DNA of 64,000 nucleotides, taken from contig JAOVVO010000458.1 in assembly GCA_028564675.1 (NCBI GenBank), positions 1 to 64,000 on the forward strand, written 5' to 3'. A model generated the notes under the pieces. It saw only the letters and a program-made list of their open reading frames with translations. It searched no databases and was not told the origin of the DNA. The DNA is from Onchocerca lupi. Taxonomy: Eukaryota > Nematoda > Chromadorea > Rhabditida > Onchocercidae. Positions 27,756 to 37,614 of the stretch are shown here, in pieces; within the stretch, counting starts at the first letter, position 1, and each line of letters begins with the position of its first letter. The position numbers and the translations under genes were made by a program.

Positions 27756-28921
27756 TTAACTGCTACTTAGTAAAAATTGCTTGTTTAACGAAAAAGTATT
27801 TGCGTTACCTTTAGTGTGAGTTTGTTAGTTAAAGTAGCTTTGTACTATAAATTTATGGCAAGGGTTATTCAGTATATGTGGAGAGGAGGATTCCGTTTAT
27901 TATTGAGTGACATAATAGAAGATTTTATACAACAAAATTTAGTAAACAAGATCTTCCTTTGAGGATTTATGAAAAACAAAAAGAGCTTCACTACTGTGTT
28001 TAAAAAAAATCTTGGGCGCATGTTTATAATCTAATAATCAATAAAATTTTTAAGTAAAAGTATATAATCGAATAATAGATGGAAAAGGTAGACCTTTAGC
28101 AAGGACTTTTTAAGAAAGTGTAGGCAATTACGTAGAATCAGCAAAAAAGTGGGAAGTTATAAGTAAGTATTAAAAAAAGTAGTTTTTTCGAATTTACTGT
28201 GAATAAACTGTAAAGTAGATAAAATCTTCAGTGCTAACCTTATTGGCTGTAATAGAAGTGAGCTAATTGGTGAGAATCATGCCTTATTGTCAAGGGAAGA
28301 TAAAAAATTAATAAAAAAGGTGTATGATATCAATAAAGAGTGAAGGATGTAATTCTATATTATTGTTTGATGTCATACTTCAAACTAATGTTGGTAGTAA
28401 TTTTACTTCTACTACTAATCACGATTTGTTAGTTCAAGCAGGAATTACTTTATAGTACGTAATAGACTAGAGTCAGAAAATCAAAAATTGCGAGAAAGGT
28501 TAGAGAAAGAGTTTAGTAAACTAAAAGAAGAGGAAATGGTATTAGAAAATTAGTTAGAAGTAAGTCATGGAGTAGCTGAGAGAAAAATTAAAAGTAAAGA
28601 GTTTTTGAAAGAGAAAAAACACACTTTTTGAAAAACTGATGTGAATATAAAATAGTCAGCGTATAACATTACAGTAAATGACAAAAGGTTTATCCGGTAG
28701 ACATCTTTGAATGTAATATTTAACTTGCATGTAGAAGATGGGTGTTATCTTTACGGTATAACGAAGAATTGAAAAAAACAAAGAGAAATGTGTTTAATGT
28801 GACAATATGTAAAAGATTTAGAGAATATAATTCAATTGGTTAATTTTTTGATTTCTGCTTCAAAAAAGATTTTTAGGTTGTTGAGTGTATACTACGGTTA
28901 TGGTAATAAAATGGTTGAGAC
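27756..28921. other. 1.2 kb stretch after purA with a decayed plus-strand gene
   Basis: The first 450 bases show only short open runs. From about 28200 a decayed plus-strand gene can be read, listed separately. From 28640 to 28921 there is nothing recognisable. The stretch ends at the stop codon of the minus-strand glutamine-synthetase-like gene. Confidence 0.45.
28200..28631 (+). pseudogene. Unidentified decayed gene with coiled-coil C-terminus
   Basis: Three consecutive open pieces on the plus strand look like one broken gene. The first is FSANLIGCNRSELIGENHAL then SREDKKLIKKVYDINKE to a stop (about 28224-28345). The second is LFDVILQTNVGSNFTSTTNH and LLVQAGITL to a stop (about 28358-28455). 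The third is a long coiled coil, NRLESENQKLRERLEKEFSK and so on, with one internal stop (about 28458-28631). The order and composition look like a real protein of more than 130 residues. I do not recognise the family; phage-tail-like or secreted coiled-coil proteins are possibilities. Confidence 0.4.
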
Positions 28922-29650
28922 TTATATTAAACTTTCCATCTTATACTGGGGATCAGATGCAATGCCGTATACTCTATTTGGTGGGGTGATTTTATTCTTT
29001 ATGCCAAAAGTGATACCTTCAATTATAGCTACAAGTACTTTTTCAAGATTGCAATCTGCTCCGGGAACGCGATGTTCTAACCGACATTTATTGCTGTAAC
29101 TTAAAGTCCTAATTGCAGCAGTTCTGTTATTCACACCCCAACTGACTGTAGTTGGGGTGTGAATATCTGGGTATTGAAATCTGAGATATGAATCATTGTT
29201 AGGGGCAAAGAATAACATATCTTTTTTCATCATAGCACATAATCCACCAATACTATAAATCAAGAAATTACTGTACTTTTGTTCACTACAATAAAATAAG
29301 TTGTTGTTATGTGAATTAACTAAGTTAACATGGACATTTAATGCACTACCTGCTCTGTCTAAGTAAGGTTTTGCTTTAAAGGAAGTATTACCACCAAGTT
29401 TTTGTGCTGTTTCAGTAATTAATCCTTTTACTAACTCAAAGTGTTTAATTAAGTCATTAAAGTTCGTATAACAACTACTTTTTATCTCATATTGGTGTAT
29501 AGAACTCTCTTTCTCACAGAAAAAACCAAATAAGGCTATTTTGTCTTTAGCACTACTGAGAAATAAGTATTCTTTCTCTATTCCTTCGATATAAAATTCT
29601 AACTCAATACCAAATTGAATATAATAGTTTAAATTGCTTGATATGCTCAT
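28922..29650 (-). CDS. Short glutamine-synthetase-like protein
   Basis: A 242-residue protein with the landmarks of the glutamine synthetase catalytic barrel in order. They are GIELEFYI near the N-terminus (the metal-binding E-x-E), IHQYEIKSSC (compare GQxE), AGSALNVHVNLV (the GSGxHxHxS histidine region), PTTVSWGVNNRTAAIRTL, EHRVPGADCNLEKVL and AIIEGITFGIKNK. Typical GS has 440-470 residues. Here the N-terminal beta-grasp domain is absent and the loops are short, yet the frame is intact. It may be a glutamine- or gamma-glutamyl-ligase-like enzyme with another substrate, or a degenerate GS. Divergent dnaA begins 311 bases away. Confidence 0.7.
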   Translation of the reverse strand: MSISSNLNYYIQFGIELEFYIEGIEKEYLFLSSAKDKIALFGFFCEKESSIHQYEIKSSCYTNFNDLIKHFELVKGLITETAQKLGGNTSFKAKPYLDRAGSALNVHVNLVNSHNNNLFYCSEQKYSNFLIYSIGGLCAMMKKDMLFFAPNNDSYLRFQYPDIHTPTTVSWGVNNRTAAIRTLSYSNKCRLEHRVPGADCNLEKVLVAIIEGITFGIKNKITPPNRVYGIASDPQYKMESLI

Positions 29651-29961
29651 GAATTTATTTTAGTAAGTTTATATTAAGTTAGTTATATTTATACTGGCAC
29701 TTTACTTTTTTGCCAATACATTTAATACCATGTTTATATAATAATATATTGTTTTTTAGTACACTGCTAATCCTTAAGGATAGGGTGGTTTCTTTATTGA
29801 AGGAAAATGAGATTAATTTTAGTGCTTTATACCCTTTACAACTCATCAAAAATCACCATAATTTTTAGTGTGTATTGAGTAGTGTTAGCTTTTCACTTTG
29901 CAACAAAATTATTGATTATCTTTTGTTTTTCTAATTATTACTTTTTTTCTTGGTGTAGTGT
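29651..29961. other. Divergent intergenic region before dnaA
   Basis: These 311 bases between the divergent starts of the GS-like gene and dnaA should hold both promoters. The DNA is strongly AT-rich, with no clear -35/-10 pair that I would defend and no perfect DnaA box (ttatccaca). It therefore does not look like a replication origin. In characterised Wolbachia the origin is not beside dnaA. No RNA gene is seen. Confidence 0.4.
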
Positions 29962-31350
29962 ATGAGCTTAATTAACTCTAAGGTTTCTGCTATGTTTTTT
30001 GACCAAGTTGTTACGGTGACAGATCACAATGTTACTTGGGAAAAAATCCGGAATTGTCTTTATAATCTTTATGGGGAGGCGACATATAATAGCTGGCTAA
30101 GTTCACTTAGATTTGTCAGTAGTAGCAATGAAGAAGTTTTGTTATCCGTACCAACAAGGTTTATAAAGGAGTGGATTACAGTTCATTATATAGAGAAGAT
30201 ACTATCTTTATGGCAAAGTGAGGATAAAAATATACGTTCTATTGATATTCGAGTGACCGGGGAGGAAAAGGATTTAAGTTCTAATGCTATAGCAAAGAGC
30301 AAGGAGGAGAGTAGTCATAGCCTTGGTTCACCGCTGGATCCGAGGTTTACTTTTGATAATTTTGTAGTAGGAAAGCCAAATGAGCTAGCGTTTACAGCTG
30401 CGAAACGTGTGGCAGAATCTATAATAGATCCAATATCAGGTAGCAATCCTCTGTTTCTATATGGCGGAGTAGGGCTTGGCAAAACACACCTAATGCATGC
30501 TATAGCTTGGTACATAGTTAATTCTCTTTCAGCAAAAAGAAAAGTAGTATATTTATCAGCGGAAAAATTTATGTACCAATATATTACAGCACTAAGAAGT
30601 AAAGATATCATGTTGTTTAAAGAACAATTTAGATCGGTAGACGTATTGATGGTAGATGATGTGCAGTTTATTAGTGGTAAAGATAGCACGCAAGAAGAGT
30701 TTTTTCATACTTTTAATGCATTGATAGATCAAAATAAGCAGTTGGTTATATCAGCTGATAGATCTCCTAGCGATCTTGATGGAGTAGAGGAAAGAATAAA
30801 ATCACGTCTTGGTTGGGGGTTGGTAGCAGATATTAATGAAACGACTTTTGAATTAAGACTTGGTATATTGCAGATCAAGGTGGAACAAATGAATATGTAC
30901 GTTCCGGATGATGTCCTAGAATTTTTAGCAAGAAATATAAAATCTAATATAAGAGAATTGGAGGGAGCCTTAAATAAAGTTGTTCATACTTCATTGATCG
31001 GAAGAAGTATAACAGTAGAGTCAGCCAGTGAAACTCTAGCAGATCTTCTTCGATCAAACCATAAGCCAATTACAATAGCAGAAATACAAAAAAAGATAGC
31101 TGAGTTTTTTAATATAAAAGTCGCAGATATGCACTCTAATAGAAGACTCCGTGGTCTTGTAAGGCCAAGGCAGGTAGCTATGTATTTTGCTAAAAAGTTT
31201 ACACAAAAAAGTTTTCCAGATATTGGAAGGAGCTTTGGTGGTAGAGACCATGCTACTGTTATACATGCAGTAAAACAGATAGAAAATTTTATAAGGACTG
31301 ACTCAAATTTTGCTGACGAAATTAATCAGTTAAAAAAAATGTTTAAGTAG
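29962..31350 (+). CDS. dnaA: Chromosomal replication initiator DnaA
   Basis: DnaA binds origin boxes and melts the origin in its ATP form. All four domains are recognisable in 462 residues: domain I (WEKIRNCLYNLYGEATYNSWL, about 25-45), a short domain II linker, the AAA+ domain III from FTFDNFVVGKPNELA with Walker A GGVGLGKTH (from residue 168) and Walker B VLMVDDVQF, and domain IV with the DnaA signature GGRDHATVIHAV. The start is the ATG at 29962; ATG 29992 (MFFDQVV) is an in-frame alternative. It is monocistronic and followed by 1.8 kb without a gene. Confidence 0.97.
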   Translation: MSLINSKVSAMFFDQVVTVTDHNVTWEKIRNCLYNLYGEATYNSWLSSLRFVSSSNEEVLLSVPTRFIKEWITVHYIEKILSLWQSEDKNIRSIDIRVTGEEKDLSSNAIAKSKEESSHSLGSPLDPRFTFDNFVVGKPNELAFTAAKRVAESIIDPISGSNPLFLYGGVGLGKTHLMHAIAWYIVNSLSAKRKVVYLSAEKFMYQYITALRSKDIMLFKEQFRSVDVLMVDDVQFISGKDSTQEEFFHTFNALIDQNKQLVISADRSPSDLDGVEERIKSRLGWGLVADINETTFELRLGILQIKVEQMNMYVPDDVLEFLARNIKSNIRELEGALNKVVHTSLIGRSITVESASETLADLLRSNHKPITIAEIQKKIAEFFNIKVADMHSNRRLRGLVRPRQVAMYFAKKFTQKSFPDIGRSFGGRDHATVIHAVKQIENFIRTDSNFADEINQLKKMFK

Positions 31351-33164
31351 ACTTTTTTAAAGTTAGATTATATATAGGTCTTAGTACCATGTTTGTTAAG
31401 TTAAGAAAACGTTGTAGTGAATTTGATGTAGAAAAAGGAAAAAGAGAATGTAAGTTCTCTTAAATTTAATAAAAAAATGAGTAATCTACACAATTAAAAA
31501 GAGTAGTTTATTAATCAAATAGGAGTTGATAATTATAATGTAGAACAATGTATCAATTGTTAAACAAGGACGCAATAAATATAACAAAACAGGTTTGAAC
31601 TTTAAGAAGTAGTAGAATTTATGAAAAAGATGTACAGTAAGTCTTTGACATTATTTAAAGATACCTTGCAAATTAATTGTAGAATTTTGAAGCAATTCAG
31701 AAGCGTTAAGTTATTGAATAGTGGCTACACTACTCTAGCTAACATTATAGAATAATATCTATAAAAGCTGACAACAGTTACAAGGTATTTATTGAGCTAA
31801 AAAAGCAATTAGAGAGTTATTTTAAAAATAAGATTAGCAGTTAGAGAATCTTTCTTTAAAAGCTTACCATAATTTGGCTGAGATTTTCGTAAAGAGACAA
31901 GTACGGAAAAGTTGGGTTTTATCTATCTTAACTTTTTTAAAGTTGCTCACAATTCCTTAATTTGGTACTGTATAGCTGTATGCACATTGTGGTTTGTAAG
32001 CAATGTACGTAACAGACAGTATCATTCTGATGCTCTGGACACTGGAATCAAATCTTTAATAATTTCATTAAAAATGTTATGTTAGGAATTACACTCTCTT
32101 AGGCTTACTTGGATAGCAACTTTTTGTCCAGTTCATGAGTTATTTTAATACTTAAGAAACTTACTAAATAAAGAAGGCGAAAAAACTGTGATAGATAGTT
32201 GTCTATTCTTTAATCCTGCATAAGTTGTCGTTTTACAAACGACTTGTAAGCACACTTCTGCTTTATAGGTCAAGAACTAAAAACTTTATAAAAACATAAG
32301 GTACATATAGTACAAAAATTAAATATAAGATGCCATTTTATATAATACTTTTATTGCTTAATTTGCATAAACTGGAGATGACCGAATACTTTTATTACCT
32401 ACAGTAACTCAGTTAGTAAAGCTTGTCAAAAAGTTTTTGGCTCTGTTTTCATGGCTGAAAAAAAAATTGAAGGCCGGTTACTATTTGAGTGAATTCTCTT
32501 TTGAGGTCTATGTTTGCGTACTTTTTGACAGAGAAACTGTTAAAAGCACTGCACTTTCCACAAAACCTACTTGTTGAGAATCGTTAACACTACTTTAACT
32601 AAAACATGTTTTTAAACTTTTGCCACAGTCCTAGTTTATCATTAACTTTTTCGAGTATCATACTTAAACTATACCCTAAATCTGTTTGAGATATAACCAT
32701 ATTTATGATAATTAGTATATGATAGTTTTGTTGTGGAGCATTTTGCTGCACACGTGTTTATCATGTAATCGCCTAATTTTCCTTCAGTTCTGCAAACTTA
32801 GTTTTTTCTAACGTTTCTTATTTTTCATCAAACCTTTGCAAATAATATTGGAACAGGTAACGTACTTCCCTTAGTATATTCCTTAGCTAAGTTTTACTTT
32901 GAGTAATACATATTTATCTTCTTGCTATAATGTGAACTTATAAAATTATTATCCCGAAGCATACATGTTTATTGGTGGCATAAGATATACTTATCGTAAC
33001 TACATTGAATTTTATATTTTCCTTCTCCGTTTTTTTGAGAAATTGTGAACTAACATAATTGTAGCAGCATTACTCATATAACCCTATTACTGACACCTAC
33101 CTTTATTTTATTATACCATAAGTGATTATATTAATCAACTAAAATATCTACTTTTTGGCAATAT
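31351..33164. other. 1.8 kb gene-free stretch containing one copy of a dispersed repeat
   Basis: No intact frame is visible. The left part (to about 31900) has short plus-strand open pieces (for example QFRSVKLLNSGYTTLANIIE, ending near 31757). At about 32155-32400 lies one copy of a repeat also found at about 41221-41475 and, inverted, at 52395-52632. From 32480 to 33050 the minus strand shows fragments such as ISQTDLGYSLSMILEKVNDK, WQKFKNMF and VRYLFQYYLQRFDEK that look like a decayed gene I cannot identify. Confidence 0.45.
32155..32400 (+). repeat. Dispersed Wolbachia-type repeat, copy A
   Basis: This is the reference-orientation copy of a degenerate dispersed element. Shared landmarks with the copies at 41221 and 52632 (inverted) are, in order, ttactaaataaagaaggcg, a block ending in a poly-purine run, ataaggtacatatagtac, and taatacttttattgctt followed by a gcataaactggagatgacc-like tail. 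It has no open frame, so it is non-coding or long decayed. Identity to the other copies is patchy and interrupted by small indels. Confidence 0.6.
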
Positions 33165-33713
33165 CTAGAAAGCATATTTGTAAGATTGAGACTGTCGTGT
33201 TTTCCAGTTTTTCACATATTGTTGAATTAGTTTAGGATAGTCTTCAATAATTAATAGATTCTCGGCATTACCTTTTTCAGCTGTTCTACTAAGATTAAAT
33301 GATCCTGTGATAACTCTTTGATCATCGATGATTATTATTTTATTATGAGCAATCTTAGGTTTATCATCAATCCAAACTGGTATTCCGCCTGTAGATAATT
33401 CATTTATCACACTATATTTTGAATAGAGTTGCGATTTATCCAAGATGACTTTGACATCAACACCACGCTTTTTAGCCTTAATCAAAGCATCCGCAACTGT
33501 TTCAAGAGTAAATGTGTATTCTTGAACTAAAATAGATTCTTTAGATCGTTCTATTTCATTAATTATTGGCATAGTACAATCTTCTTCAGGTGAAAAGCAA
33601 ACTGTAGCTCTTGGGCAGGGTAAAAATATAGGGCCTACATAATAATAACACAGAGAAAAGCATGCTAACGAAAATAAAAGGTATAAAAGCCTCACAAGCC
33701 ATACCAAAAGCAT
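33165..33713 (-). CDS. Phospholipase D-family nuclease/phosphohydrolase, exported
   Basis: A 182-residue single-HKD PLD-superfamily protein like the bacterial endonuclease Nuc. The N-terminus (LVRLLYLLFSLACFSLCYYY) is a signal or anchor segment. The domain then has KRGVDVKVILDKS and the catalytic motif IAHNKIIIIDD, followed by GSFNLSRTAEKGNAENLLI with the conserved GSxN and Glu. One HKD per chain means that it must dimerise to form an active site. Members cut DNA or phospholipids, and the substrate here is unknown. It lies 16 bases after ubiD on the same strand and is probably co-transcribed. The location after export would be periplasm or beyond. Confidence 0.88.
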   Translation of the reverse strand: MLLVWLVRLLYLLFSLACFSLCYYYVGPIFLPCPRATVCFSPEEDCTMPIINEIERSKESILVQEYTFTLETVADALIKAKKRGVDVKVILDKSQLYSKYSVINELSTGGIPVWIDDKPKIAHNKIIIIDDQRVITGSFNLSRTAEKGNAENLLIIEDYPKLIQQYVKNWKTRQSQSYKYAF

Positions 33714-33729
33714 AGGACTACATTATAGT

Positions 33730-35217
33730 TTAATTATCTGTCAATCCATATTCTTTCCACTTTTCCGTAACTTTCCTTACTATTTCCTCACTCATTTCAA
33801 TTTTTCTTCCCCATTCTCGTTTAGTTTCAGGTGGGATTTTGTTTGTTGCATCAAATCCCATTTTGCTTCCAAGTCCACTTTCAGGAGAGGCAAAATCTAA
33901 ATAGTCAATTGGTGCATTTTCTATCATGATAGTATCACGCACAGGGTCCATTCTCGTTGATATTGCCCACGTTACCTCTTTCCAATCACGGATATTTATA
34001 TCATCGTCAACAACTACAATAAATTTTGTGTATAAAAACTGTTTTAGGAAGGAAAATATGCCCATAACAATTCTTTTTGCATGTCCTGGATAAGATTTTT
34101 TGATTGACACTACTGCTATTCTATAGGAACACCCTTCTGGTGGCAGATAAAAGTCTACTATCTCTGGAAATTGATTGGTAAGAATTGGCACAAAAATTTC
34201 GTTAAGTGCCTCGCCAAGGATTGATGGTTCATCTGGTGGCCTGCCAGTGAAAGTGCTTAAGTAAATTGGATTTTTACGCATCGTAATTGCAGTAATGTTA
34301 AACTCAGGAAATTGCTCGACAGAATTATAATAGCCGGTGTGGTCTCCGTATGGCCCCTCATCTTGATATTTGTCCAAACTCACGTACCCTTCTAAAATAA
34401 TCTCTGCATGAGCTGGCACTTGAAGTGGTATAGTTTTACAATTTACAAGTTCAAGGGGCTTTTTTCGCAGTAGTCCAGCAAATTGGTATTCTGACAATGT
34501 TTCTGGCACTGAAATTACTGCAGCAATGAGTGTTGCAGGATCACCGCCAATCGCAGCAGCAGCAGGGAATTTTATGTTTCGCCTTTCTTCTTTCCATCGT
34601 TTGTGATGACTTGCCCCACCACGGTGTATAAGCCAACGCATCAGAGTCGTTTTTTTATCTATGACCTGCATGCGATATATACCAAGATTAAAATTGTCTT
34701 GTTTGTCCTCCGTTGGTCCTTTTGTTACCACAATCGGCCAGGTGATAAGCGGTGCAGGTTCATTTGGCCAACATGTCTGAATAGGTAATAATGAAAGGTT
34801 CACCTCATCTCCAATCAGCACTACCTCTTGACATGGAGCTTTGCTCACTATTTTACTTCGCATCGATAATACAGCCTTCAATAAAGGAAACATTTTTATA
34901 GTATCTCTGAAGTTTTTTGGTGGCTCAGGGGATTGCAAAAATGCTAGAAATTTACCCAGATCTCTTAGTTTACCAGGGTTGATGTTCAAACCTAAAGCTA
35001 TTCTATTGATGGTGCCAAATAAATTTACTAAAACAGGAATTGGATTTTTGCCTTTTTCTGTAATAACATTTTCAAAAATGACAGCTGGTCCCTTATTTAA
35101 CAGGATTCTACGGTGAATTTCTGTCATTTCAAGAACTGTCGAAACTTCTTCCTTGATTCTAATCAGGTTCTTTTTTTCTTCTAAGGCTTTAATAAAGTCG
35201 CGTAGGTTCTTATACAT
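33730..35217 (-). CDS. ubiD: UbiD-family decarboxylase (3-octaprenyl-4-hydroxybenzoate)
   Basis: UbiD decarboxylates the prenylated hydroxybenzoate in ubiquinone synthesis, using prenylated FMN made by UbiX. The 495-residue product has full length. Characteristic segments are MRWLIHRGGASHHKRW (about 195-210), AAIGGDPATLIAA, the prFMN-site region VPAHAEIILEGYV (about 268-280), DEGPYGDHTGYY, TGRPPDEPSILGEALNEIF and VVVDDDINIRDWKEVTWAI. The start is the ATG at 35217. It is the first gene of a two-gene minus-strand unit with the PLD gene. UbiH at 22.2 kb works in the same pathway. Confidence 0.96.
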   Translation of the reverse strand: MYKNLRDFIKALEEKKNLIRIKEEVSTVLEMTEIHRRILLNKGPAVIFENVITEKGKNPIPVLVNLFGTINRIALGLNINPGKLRDLGKFLAFLQSPEPPKNFRDTIKMFPLLKAVLSMRSKIVSKAPCQEVVLIGDEVNLSLLPIQTCWPNEPAPLITWPIVVTKGPTEDKQDNFNLGIYRMQVIDKKTTLMRWLIHRGGASHHKRWKEERRNIKFPAAAAIGGDPATLIAAVISVPETLSEYQFAGLLRKKPLELVNCKTIPLQVPAHAEIILEGYVSLDKYQDEGPYGDHTGYYNSVEQFPEFNITAITMRKNPIYLSTFTGRPPDEPSILGEALNEIFVPILTNQFPEIVDFYLPPEGCSYRIAVVSIKKSYPGHAKRIVMGIFSFLKQFLYTKFIVVVDDDINIRDWKEVTWAISTRMDPVRDTIMIENAPIDYLDFASPESGLGSKMGFDATNKIPPETKREWGRKIEMSEEIVRKVTEKWKEYGLTDN

Positions 35218-36162
35218 AACTTAAAGCAAATCTTTTAGTGTAGTCACCTAATATGGTACACTTTTAATTGTTTTTTGTAAATCCTGCTTGCAGCAATTAA
35301 TATCCAGAATATTTGCTTCTTTGATTTCATTTTTCTCTACATAAACTACTTCTTTTTCTCTTCAAGATTCAATAAACTCCTTTATTACTACCTTTTTCAT
35401 CTCTTCTCTGGACGATTTAATTCATACTGGAAAATAACACATATTCATCTATTACCCTATAATATATTTCTCTTGTTGCTTTATTCAGTATAAAAACATC
35501 TAATAAATCCTGTTTTTTCTAAACTCTTTAATTTAGTAATTAAGTACTACCACTTCAGTGATTTTAGTTATTTTTGTTAGCTCTTTTTACTAATTTCTTT
35601 TGGCCTCTTTATAGTCATATGAATTTTATATGCGTTTCTAGTTCTTTACATCTTCATATAAAAGGTAAACAGCATATAGGTAATGTAGTATTTCTCCCGT
35701 TATCACATAAATCTGTAGTACCTGCTGGTGGTTGAGATTGATTTTTAAAACATCTAAAATACTTTTTAGTTTCATGTGAGTCAAAAGCACTCAGTACTAT
35801 TAATAATCAGATTTTATGTAGCAAACTATAGCCACTCATTAAAAAAATATCACAGCTTATCTATTCCTATATTTATCAATCAAAAGAGGTAAATGACATA
35901 ACACATCCACCCAACTTTTAGGTAGAGCATTTCATAATTGGTTACTCTAGAGAGCTTTAACTATCTGCATCACCAAATCTTTTGATAAACTCGTGATAAT
36001 ATATATCTAAATTTCATTGTGCGTAAAGCTTGTACTTACAGTAAAACTGACTATAAAATACACTTAATATGAATGTTTTTATATCTCAATATAGATGCTT
36101 CTTTTAATATATAAGTAAATGTGTGCTAAAAACTTCATGTTGTAGATTATTTAAGTGAGTAT
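35218..36162. other. 0.95 kb gene-free stretch between ubiD and the DsbA-like gene
   Basis: The plus strand is T-rich and the minus strand gives interrupted fragments such as PPAGTTDLCDNGRNTTLPIC (about 35690-35735) and LNKATREIYYRVIDEYVLFS (about 35430-35500). They suggest an old minus-strand gene upstream of ubiD, but I cannot identify it. The divergent promoters for ubiD and the DsbA-like gene should lie at the ends. No RNA gene or repeat is seen. Confidence 0.4.
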
Positions 36163-36924
36163 ATGTCTAGAACACAATTTTTATTGATTTTTATGTTTAC
36201 AGTAGCGAGTTTGCCAGTAATAAGCAAGTGGCTGTCACATCGCAACCAAACCTTAAACAATGATTGTATGAGTAAAGGAATAGATAATAACTATATGAGT
36301 AGAAACTTTGATAAGATTATAAAAACTTTCCGAAGAGAATCAATTAGAAGTAGTTATGCTACCCTGAATAATGCAACTAAAGGCAAAATCTTACAATATA
36401 AAAATGAAATATTTGACTCCACTTATCCTTACTCAGGAAACAAAAATAGTGAAATTATAGCTGTAGGGTTCTTTGACTATTCTTGTAGCTATTGTAAATC
36501 CATGAAGGACGATATCAAACAGTTGATTAATGACGGCAAAATTAAGTATATTTTCAGGGATACTCCAATACTTGGTAATAACTCTTTAAAGGCAGCAAGA
36601 GGTGCTTTGGCTGTCTATTTTATTGATAAAGAAAAATATTTAGATTTTCATTATGCTGCCTTAAGTTATAGAGGAGAATTTTCAAATGAAACTGTATTAA
36701 ATATAGTAAAAAATATAGGGGTTAATGAAAATGATTTTGATAACTCTATGAAAAGCAATGCAAACAAAATTGAGCAAGCGATAAACAATAGCAAACTTTT
36801 GGTAAAGGAATTAGGAGTAGGTGGTACACCTCTTTTAATAATTGGGGATAGTTTGTTTGTAGGAGTAACTAACTTGAATGTATTACGCAAAAAAGTAGAT
36901 GAATTAAGCCATAAGCAAGATTAG
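36163..36924 (+). CDS. DsbA/Com1-like thiol-disulfide oxidoreductase, membrane-anchored or exported
   Basis: A thioredoxin-fold protein of 253 residues. The N-terminal hydrophobic segment (FLLIFMFTVASLPVISKWL) is an uncleaved anchor or signal. A polar linker of about 70 residues follows, then the active site YSCSYCKSM (Cys108-Ser-Tyr-Cys111). The helical insert comes next, and GVGGTPLLIIGD contains the cis-proline that faces the active site. Proteins of this type catalyse disulfide formation in exported proteins of Rickettsiales. A DsbB-type partner is not visible in this window. It stands alone, with the start chosen at ATG 36163. Confidence 0.9.
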   Translation: MSRTQFLLIFMFTVASLPVISKWLSHRNQTLNNDCMSKGIDNNYMSRNFDKIIKTFRRESIRSSYATLNNATKGKILQYKNEIFDSTYPYSGNKNSEIIAVGFFDYSCSYCKSMKDDIKQLINDGKIKYIFRDTPILGNNSLKAARGALAVYFIDKEKYLDFHYAALSYRGEFSNETVLNIVKNIGVNENDFDNSMKSNANKIEQAINNSKLLVKELGVGGTPLLIIGDSLFVGVTNLNVLRKKVDELSHKQD

Positions 36925-37614
36925 TTGTAATTTGCTACGAAACTTTATTTTTTTGTTTGACAGTACAAGTAAGCTTAAGTGTGTGAATGATGTACACAAC
37001 AGTAGTTTTAGTATCAATCTAACTAGCCGTAATTTAGTTACTTATTATGTAGATGTAGGATGTTCTAAACCTGTAGTGCTTATACACTTCTCTTTAGTTG
37101 AATTACTTCAACTTTATTTTTGTGAGAGGATATGTTTCATTTATAGAATTAGATTTCCAGAAAACATATCTTATGGTTCTACTGGAAAGCCAGAATTTCC
37201 TACTTACTGATGTGTACAACTTATAATGGTTGTAAACAGTGCAATATTCAATTGGTTTCGTTCATAAGAAATTGGAATAGTAGACAGTAAAAAGCTTCTT
37301 GTCAACTGATTCAAAACCTCATGCGAGTGAAAAAGATAAATAAACACATATGCATAATTAAGAAAATCAGTGCATGATGCAGTAAAGATCCGCTTAAATG
37401 ATGAGAAAAAGCGAATATTTAGTAAGTTACTTGATGAAGGAGGTAATATTTGCTGAACTTACCAGTAAAAGTGAACAATGATTACTGCAAGCTTTGAATT
37501 TTTTGATACCCATGTGCTTTATGATACAGACGACTATTTAATAGCGAAATAATGTTCCCTTTATGAAATTGAATTCAGATAGCTTTCTCATTAGTACTTT
37601 TAAAGCAGCAAACA
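36925..37614. other. Intergenic stretch with one doubtful 92-codon frame
   Basis: A plus-strand frame at 36932-37210 (TTG start, 92 codons; FSINLTSRNLVTYYVDVGC, VVLIHFSLVELLQLYF, ISYGSTGKPEFPTY) starts 7 bases after the DsbA-like gene. I recognise no family, and the start is weak. It may be a relic of a longer gene. The remainder to 37614 shows no gene. The sucA stop lies at the right edge on the other strand. Confidence 0.3.

Noticed and set aside
29651..29961. Replication origin upstream of dnaA.
   Set aside because: There is no DnaA box cluster and no obvious unwinding element beyond general AT-richness. Known Wolbachia origins are not beside dnaA.
37445..37560. A CRISPR array or tandem repeat in gene-free stretches.
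   Set aside because: No evenly spaced direct repeats were found here or in any other gap.
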